Part shown: piece by piece, positions 59,745 through 64,000 of the stretch
Numbering within the stretch: the stretch's first letter is position 1
Layout of the letters: each line of letters starts with the position of its first letter
Assembly (NCBI RefSeq): GCF_001612965.1
Contig: NZ_BDBL01000032.1
Coordinates: 46,521-110,520, forward strand
Direction of reading: 5' to 3'
DNA: 64,000 nucleotides
From: Nocardia kruczakiae NBRC 101016
GTDB lineage: Bacteria > Actinomycetota > Actinomycetes > Mycobacteriales > Mycobacteriaceae
The notes under the pieces: model-generated
Told to the model about the DNA's origin: nothing
The model's input: the letters and a program-made list of their open reading frames with translations, nothing else
Database searches by the model: none
Made by a program: the position numbers and the translations under genes

Positions 59745-60479
59745 TCAGGACCGAACCAGTGTGCCGATTTTCTCACCGGCCACCGCGCGGGCGATATTGC
59801 CCTTGATCAACAAATTGAACACCAGCATCGGCATCTGGTTGTCCATACACAAACTGAACGCGGTGGCATCGGCCACCTTGAGTCCACGCTCGAGGACTTC
59901 CTTGTGAGTGATCTCGGAGAACATGCTCGCCTCCGCCTCGACCTTGGGGTCGGCGGTGAAGACGCCGTCGACGGCCTTGGCCATCAGCACCACCTCGGCA
60001 CCGATCTCGAGCGCGCGCTGCGCCGCGGTGGTGTCGGTGGAGAAGTACGGCATGCCCATACCGGCGCCGAAGATCACCACCCGGCCCTTCTCCAGATGCC
60101 GCTTCGCGCGCAGGGGCAGATACGGCTCCGCGACCTGTCCCATGGTGATGGCCGTCTGCACGCGGGTGTCGACCCCCTGCTTCTGCAGAAAGTCTTGCAG
60201 CGCAAGGCTGTTCATCACGGTGCCGAGCATACCCATGTAATCGGACCGGGCCCGTTCCATGCCGCGCTCCTCGAGTTCGGCGCCGCGGAAGAAGTTGCCG
60301 CCACCGATGACCACCGCCACCTGCACGCCGGTCGAGACGACCTCGGCGATCTGCTCGGCTACGGTCTGGACCACATCCGGGTCGAGCCCGACCTCGCCGC
60401 CGCCGAACATCTCCCCACCCAATTTGAGGAGTACTCGGCGATAGCCCTTGCGGTCGGGCGCCGTATCCGGGTCCGTCAT
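59745..60479 (-). CDS. pyrH: Uridylate kinase
   Basis: This 244-residue UMP kinase of the amino-acid-kinase fold shows VLLKLGGEMFGG at the start, GGGNFFRG, the YMGMLGTVMNSLALQD region, AGMGMPYFSTDTTAA and AKAVDGVFTADPK. ATG 60479 has GGAGA just upstream; the longer open frame to 60518 lacks a ribosome binding site. It lies 63 bp upstream of frr in the usual pyrH-frr order. Confidence 0.96.
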   Translation of the reverse strand: MTDPDTAPDRKGYRRVLLKLGGEMFGGGEVGLDPDVVQTVAEQIAEVVSTGVQVAVVIGGGNFFRGAELEERGMERARSDYMGMLGTVMNSLALQDFLQKQGVDTRVQTAITMGQVAEPYLPLRAKRHLEKGRVVIFGAGMGMPYFSTDTTAAQRALEIGAEVVLMAKAVDGVFTADPKVEAEASMFSEITHKEVLERGLKVADATAFSLCMDNQMPMLVFNLLIKGNIARAVAGEKIGTLVRS

Positions 60480-60676
60480 CGGTCTCCTAATCCTCGGCAG
60501 TCGAGCGAGCGCACGCACGGGAAATCACCCTCCCGGGCGCGATTGTTCGCGCGGGACGGTAACACGCTGCGTCCATCCTGCACCACGAGCGGTCGCGCCG
60601 GTGAGCCGACCCTCGAATACGCGACAATTCCCTATCCCACTGCGAAACGTTGTTGTTTCAAATAAGGTGCGGGCGC

Positions 60677-60994
60677 ATGACGATCACTCGCCGGACGGTT
60701 CACATTCTCTGCACCGCGGCACTGCTCGGCGCCGCACCCCTCGCCATCGCCTCTCCCGCCACCGCGGCGGTCGTTCCCCTGACACCGGAAACCGCCCCCG
60801 CGCCGGACGGCGTGGATTCGGCGACACCGGCCAGTTTCACCGGACCGATCCAGACCGGCAGTACCGAGGCCGCGTTCGGCAGCGTCGACAGCAGCACGCC
60901 GATCATCAGCCTGCTGCCGGCGATCCCGTATCTGGCGAACTGGGCCGTCACGGGCAGCAGCGGATGCATCAATCCCGGCGGCTGCTACGGCTGA
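60677..60994 (+). CDS. Small secreted protein of unknown function
   Basis: The 105-residue precursor has a Sec signal (VHILCTAALLGAAPLAIA, cleavage after PATAA at about residue 30). The mature part is short, acidic and Ser/Thr/Pro-rich and ends in CINPGGCYG with two cysteines, probably a terminal disulfide loop. ATG 60677 has AGGTG upstream. A short dyad GAAAC-N6-GTTTC (60644-60659) lies in its promoter region. It diverges from pyrH and converges on tsf over a strong terminator. Confidence 0.72.
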   Translation: MTITRRTVHILCTAALLGAAPLAIASPATAAVVPLTPETAPAPDGVDSATPASFTGPIQTGSTEAAFGSVDSSTPIISLLPAIPYLANWAVTGSSGCINPGGCYG

Positions 60995-61002
60995 TCGATA
61001 CC

Positions 61003-61047
61003 GAAAGGCCCCCGGCGCAACGGAATTCGTCGCACCGGGGGCCTTTC
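61003..61047. terminator. Bidirectional intrinsic terminator
   Basis: GAAAGGCCCCCGG at 61003-61015 pairs perfectly with CCGGGGGCCTTTC at 61035-61047 (13 bp, 19-base loop). The A/T ends give a short U-run on either strand. It separates the small secreted gene from tsf. Confidence 0.82.
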
Positions 61048-61054
61048 CGGCAGA

Positions 61055-61879
61055 TCAGGCCTGACCGACCTCGAAGCGGGCGAAGCGGGTGATGGTGACA
61101 CCGGCGTCGTCCAGCAGCTGCTTGACGGTCTTCTTGCTGTCGGTGACCGAGGACTGCTCCAGCAGGACGACGTCCTTGTAGAAGCCGTTCACGCGGCCCT
61201 CGACGATCTTCGGCAGCGCGGCCTCCGGCTTGCCCTCTTCCTTGGCGGTCGCCTCGGCGATCTCGCGCTCCTTGGCGACGACATCGGCCGGGACATCCTC
61301 GCGGGTCAGGTACTTGGCCTTCAGCGCGGCGATCTGCATCGCGGCAGCGCGAGCGACCTCGGCCGCGGCGTCGCCCTCACCCTGGTACTCGACCAGCACG
61401 CCGACGGCCGGCGGCAGGTCCGAGGAACGCTTGTGCAGGTAGGTCGCGACCGGGCCGTCGAAGGACACGACGCGGCGCAGCTCGAGCTTCTCGCCGATCT
61501 TGGCGGCCAGCTCCTGCACCACCTGGTCGGCGGTCTTGCCGTTGACGTCGACGGCCTTGAGCGCCTCCAGGTCGGCCGGGCGCACCTTGGCGGCGGCGTC
61601 GACGATGTCGCCGGCGGTGTTCTGGAACTCGTCGTTCTTGGCGACGAAGTCGGTCTCGGAGTTGAGCTCGATCATCACGCCGTTCTGCGCGGCGACCAGG
61701 CCCTCGGCGGTGGCGCGCTCGGCACGCTTGCCGACATCCTTGGCACCCTTGATCCGCAGCACCTCGACGGCCTTGTCGAAGTCGCCGTCGGTCTCCTCCA
61801 GGGCCTTCTTGCAGTCCATCATTCCGGAGCCGGTGAGCTCGCGGAGCCGCTTCACATCCTGGGCGGTGTAGTTCGCCAT
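61055..61879 (-). CDS. tsf: Translation elongation factor Ts
   Basis: This 274-residue nucleotide exchange factor for EF-Tu shows YTAQDVKRLRELTGSGMMDC at the N-terminus and IELNSETDFVAKNDEF, both signature motifs. The C-terminus TITRFARFEVGQA is the normal end. It lies downstream of rpsB with 123 bp between. Confidence 0.97.
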   Translation of the reverse strand: MANYTAQDVKRLRELTGSGMMDCKKALEETDGDFDKAVEVLRIKGAKDVGKRAERATAEGLVAAQNGVMIELNSETDFVAKNDEFQNTAGDIVDAAAKVRPADLEALKAVDVNGKTADQVVQELAAKIGEKLELRRVVSFDGPVATYLHKRSSDLPPAVGVLVEYQGEGDAAAEVARAAAMQIAALKAKYLTREDVPADVVAKEREIAEATAKEEGKPEAALPKIVEGRVNGFYKDVVLLEQSSVTDSKKTVKQLLDDAGVTITRFARFEVGQA

Positions 61880-62002
61880 CGTGGCGAGCCTCCTCGAAGA
61901 TTTACGAAAGTTGTCAGGTCTCTTAGCACCACCATGCCGACCACTTCCGAACAGGAAGGGCCGGCAGGGTGAACAGACAATCGCGGTGGGAACCGCGCCG
62001 GA

Positions 62003-62881
62003 TCAGAAGTCGGCCGGGGTCTTGGTGGCCGGCTCTTCCTTCAGCTCCGCCTCGGCGGCGGTCTCGACCGGAGCTTCGGCAGCAGCCTCGCCGCCCTCGG
62101 CGGCCGGGGTCGCCTGCGCCAGCAGCTCCTGCTCCCACTCGGCGAGCGGCTCGCCGGCGCCGGCTTCGGGCTTCACATCGCCCGAGGCGCGGGAGGCGCG
62201 GGCCTGCACGCCCTCGGCGACCGCGGAAGCGACAACCTTGGTGAGCAGCGCGGCCGAGCGGATCGCGTCGTCGTTACCCGGAATCGGGTAGTCGACCAGG
62301 TCGGGGTCGCAGTTGGTGTCCAGGATCGCGATGACCGGGATGTTCAGCTTGCGAGCCTCACCGACGGCGATGTGCTCCTTGTTGGTGTCGACGACCCAGA
62401 TGGCCGAGGGAACCTTGGCCATATCGCGGATACCGCCGAGGGTGCGCTCCAGCTTGTTCTTCTCGCGGGTCAGCATCAAGATTTCCTTCTTGGTGCGGCC
62501 CTCGAAACCACCGGTCTGCTCCATCGCCTCGAGTTCCTTCAGGCGCTGCAGCCGCTTGTGCACGGTGGAGAAGTTGGTGAGCATGCCACCCAGCCAGCGC
62601 TGGTTGACGTAGGGCATCCCGACGCGAGTCGCCTCGGCCGCGATCGACTCCTGAGCCTGCTTCTTGGTGCCGACGAAGAGAACGGTGCCACCGTGGGCGA
62701 CGGTCTCCTTGACGAACTCGTAGGCCTTGTCGATGTAGGTCAGCGTCTGCTGCAGGTCGATGATGTAGATGCCGTTGCGGTCGGTGAAGATGAACCGCTT
62801 CATCTTCGGGTTCCACCGCCGGGTCTGGTGACCGAAGTGTGCGCCGCTGTCGAGCAGCTGCTTCATGGTTACGACAGCCAT
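62003..62881 (-). CDS. rpsB: 30S ribosomal protein S2
   Basis: This 292-residue protein contains LLDSGAHFGHQTRRWNPKMK, FIFTDRNGIYIIDLQQT, NQRWLGGMLTNF and VVDTNKEHIAVGEARKL, as in all S2 proteins. The last 65 residues are an acidic Ala/Glu-rich tail (AAAEAPVETAAEAELKEE) common in actinobacteria. It begins the conserved rpsB-tsf unit. Confidence 0.97.
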   Translation of the reverse strand: MAVVTMKQLLDSGAHFGHQTRRWNPKMKRFIFTDRNGIYIIDLQQTLTYIDKAYEFVKETVAHGGTVLFVGTKKQAQESIAAEATRVGMPYVNQRWLGGMLTNFSTVHKRLQRLKELEAMEQTGGFEGRTKKEILMLTREKNKLERTLGGIRDMAKVPSAIWVVDTNKEHIAVGEARKLNIPVIAILDTNCDPDLVDYPIPGNDDAIRSAALLTKVVASAVAEGVQARASRASGDVKPEAGAGEPLAEWEQELLAQATPAAEGGEAAAEAPVETAAEAELKEEPATKTPADF

Positions 62882-63148
62882 AGCTGCGTACCCGCCTTTC
62901 TGAGCCGGTTGACGCAGAAATCGAGGGTCGATCTCTGCCCTGGCGTCCGTGGCCGCCGGACCTTCCGGAAAAATTCGGGAGGACCAGCCGACGGCACCGA
63001 GATCGGACGCGCGGAGTCGATCCGCGTACAGCGAACCGCGTTGTCAGTCTACGACCAGCGCAGGTGAGAACATAAACGGGGTGGTCACGCCCGGATTCCC
63101 ACCCCCCGCCCAGCGGACGCCGGGCAACCTGCCGATGCGCAGATCAGC
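62882..63148. other. Upstream region of rpsB-tsf
   Basis: About 267 bases without a gene lie before rpsB. On the minus strand a TAGACT (plus-strand 63046-63051) could be a -10, giving a leader of about 150 bases. I could not define a -35 or an S2-binding leader structure. Confidence 0.35.
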
Positions 63149-63514
63149 TCAGAGATGCCAGCCGGGCGTCGACTCCAGCAACGCCACCACGAGCGCCACC
63201 GACGCCACGACACAGATCGCCGCGCTCGTCGTCGACATCGCGATCCGCCCGTCGCTCCACCTCCCCCACGCATGGGTGTGCAGGGTCCGGCTGCGCACCA
63301 CACAGACGGTGGAGATCACCGCCAGCGCGCCGATCGCCACGAGCGCGAGCACGGTGGCGGCGAGGTCACCGCTGGTCAAGGCGACGTGCAGGAACAGCAG
63401 CGCATTGGCCATGGCGCCCACGGCGGTCCGCCACCAGGACAATGCCGTCCGCTCGGCCTGCAAACCGCGGTCGGCCGGGACCGCGGGCGGACGATTCGGC
63501 GGGATCGCGGTCAT
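63149..63514 (-). CDS. DUF202-like membrane protein
   Basis: This 121-residue protein has RGLQAERTALSWWRTAVGAM at the start, the ERTxLxWxRT signature of DUF202, followed by three hydrophobic helices. The function is unknown. ATG 63514 overlaps the stop of the next DUF202 gene (ATGA), so the two are a pair and probably form a complex. Confidence 0.82.
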   Translation of the reverse strand: MTAIPPNRPPAVPADRGLQAERTALSWWRTAVGAMANALLFLHVALTSGDLAATVLALVAIGALAVISTVCVVRSRTLHTHAWGRWSDGRIAMSTTSAAICVVASVALVVALLESTPGWHL

Positions 63515-64000
63515 GACAGCAGCAATCCGATTCCGGCCAGCATGGCGATGACGGCGATCCCGATCGCCAGAATCGGCACCATCACCGTGTTCGGGAGCGG
63601 ACGGCCCTCCCGCATCGCCGCGCCCACCAGCCGCCAGCGGCCGAACGCGCCGAGCGCGATGACGGCCGACAGCACGATGCAACTGATCGCCAGCACCGAT
63701 CGGATGTCGTGATGGCCGAACGGCTGCACCAACTCGTGCACCGCGACCCCGCCCGCGAGCAGGCCGAGGGCGGTACGGATCCAGGCGAGGAAGGTGCGTT
63801 CACCGGCGAGGGTGAATCGGTAGTCGAGGTCGGGCCCCTCGGCGGGGGCGGGCGACGGCTGGGCCGCGGGAGCGGGCGACGACTCAGCCACGGGAGGGGG
63901 CGACGACTCAGCCACGGGAGGGGGCGACGACTCAGCCGCAGGCGCGGGCGACGACTCGGCCGCGGGTGCAGGCGACGGCTCGACATCACGCGCGGCGGAC
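63511..64000 (-). CDS. DUF202/YidH-like membrane protein with repeat-rich N-terminus (runs off right edge)
   Basis: The C-terminal 110 residues form a DUF202 domain: FTLAGERTFLAWIRTALGLL, then two more helices. Before it lies a Pro/Ser/Ala-rich segment made of repeated AESSPPPV-type octapeptides. The frame remains open to base 64000, so the true start may lie outside the window; GTG 63915 or 63891 are possible in-window starts. It is upstream of, and overlaps, the partner DUF202 gene. Confidence 0.75.
   Translation of the reverse strand, partial: SAARDVEPSPAPAAESSPAPAAESSPPPVAESSPPPVAESSPAPAAQPSPAPAEGPDLDYRFTLAGERTFLAWIRTALGLLAGGVAVHELVQPFGHHDIRSVLAISCIVLSAVIALGAFGRWRLVGAAMREGRPLPNTVMVPILAIGIAVIAMLAGIGLLLS
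63851..63970 (-). repeat. Five tandem 24-bp repeats in the DUF202 gene
   Basis: Units begin at 63851, 63875, 63899, 63923 and 63947, each starting GGCGACG, with a degenerate sixth at 63971. The units at 63875 and 63899 are identical. Each encodes an octapeptide like VAESSPPP on the minus strand, so copy number can change without breaking the frame. Confidence 0.85.

Overview
The window comes from a very GC-rich actinobacterium with frequent GTG/TTG starts, ATGA/GTGA gene overlaps, Tat and lipoprotein signals and an F420-type oxidoreductase. Both edges carry a mycobacterial-type housekeeping backbone: dxr-rip1 on the left, and rlmN, cdsA, frr, pyrH, tsf, rpsB on the right. I read it as Mycobacteriales, most like Nocardia (inference from gene order and protein style; no database was searched). 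About 53 kb of largely accessory genes lies between dxr and rlmN.

Layout. 1-3.3 kb: 3' end of a P-type ATPase, a decayed SulP transporter scrap, rip1, dxr and a small DUF2631 membrane gene. 3.3-7.2 kb: a LysR-type effector domain without its HTH, a PAP2 phosphatase, two overlapping fluoride-channel genes behind a leader that looks like a fluoride riboswitch with a five-codon uORF, and a PucR-type regulator. 7.3-19.2 kb: a hopanoid operon (hpnC, hpnD, hpnE, polyprenyl synthase, shc, an HpnG-IspH fusion, hpnH) carrying its own MEP genes (dxs, ispH, ispG). 19.3-22.7 kb: an EfeU-EfeO fusion plus EfeB for iron uptake.

22.8-43.2 kb looks like a polyketide locus: MFS pump, P450, LuxR-type regulator, LLM oxidoreductase, a class C beta-lactamase-like hydrolase, and a 2725-residue PKS read as KSQ-AT-ACP-KS-AT-KR-ACP-TE. 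These are followed by an ArsR regulator, a second MFS pump, a nitroreductase, a second ArsR, a secreted protein, an acyltransferase and an SGNH hydrolase. A shared element, TTCGA-N6-TCGAA, lies before arsR, before the second MFS and before the SGNH hydrolase, which suggests one ArsR regulon. 43.2-49.3 kb: a Tat-exported cyclase-family protein and a peptide/nickel-type ABC importer.

49.7-55.7 kb: a compact four-gene operon (DAHP synthase, MIO aromatic ammonia-lyase/aminomutase, PaaK-like adenylate-forming ligase, asparagine-synthetase homologue lacking the glutaminase cysteine). It looks like a small pathway from shikimate supply to an activated aromatic acid and an amide. 55.7-64 kb: small secreted or membrane proteins, the translation/lipid housekeeping block and two DUF202-like membrane genes, the last running off the right edge.

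The strongest candidates for something undescribed are the aromatic-acid/AsnB operon, the KSQ mini-PKS with its ArsR operator set, and the fluoride leader with its nested uORF. No tRNA, rRNA, CRISPR array, insertion sequence or phage gene was recognised.
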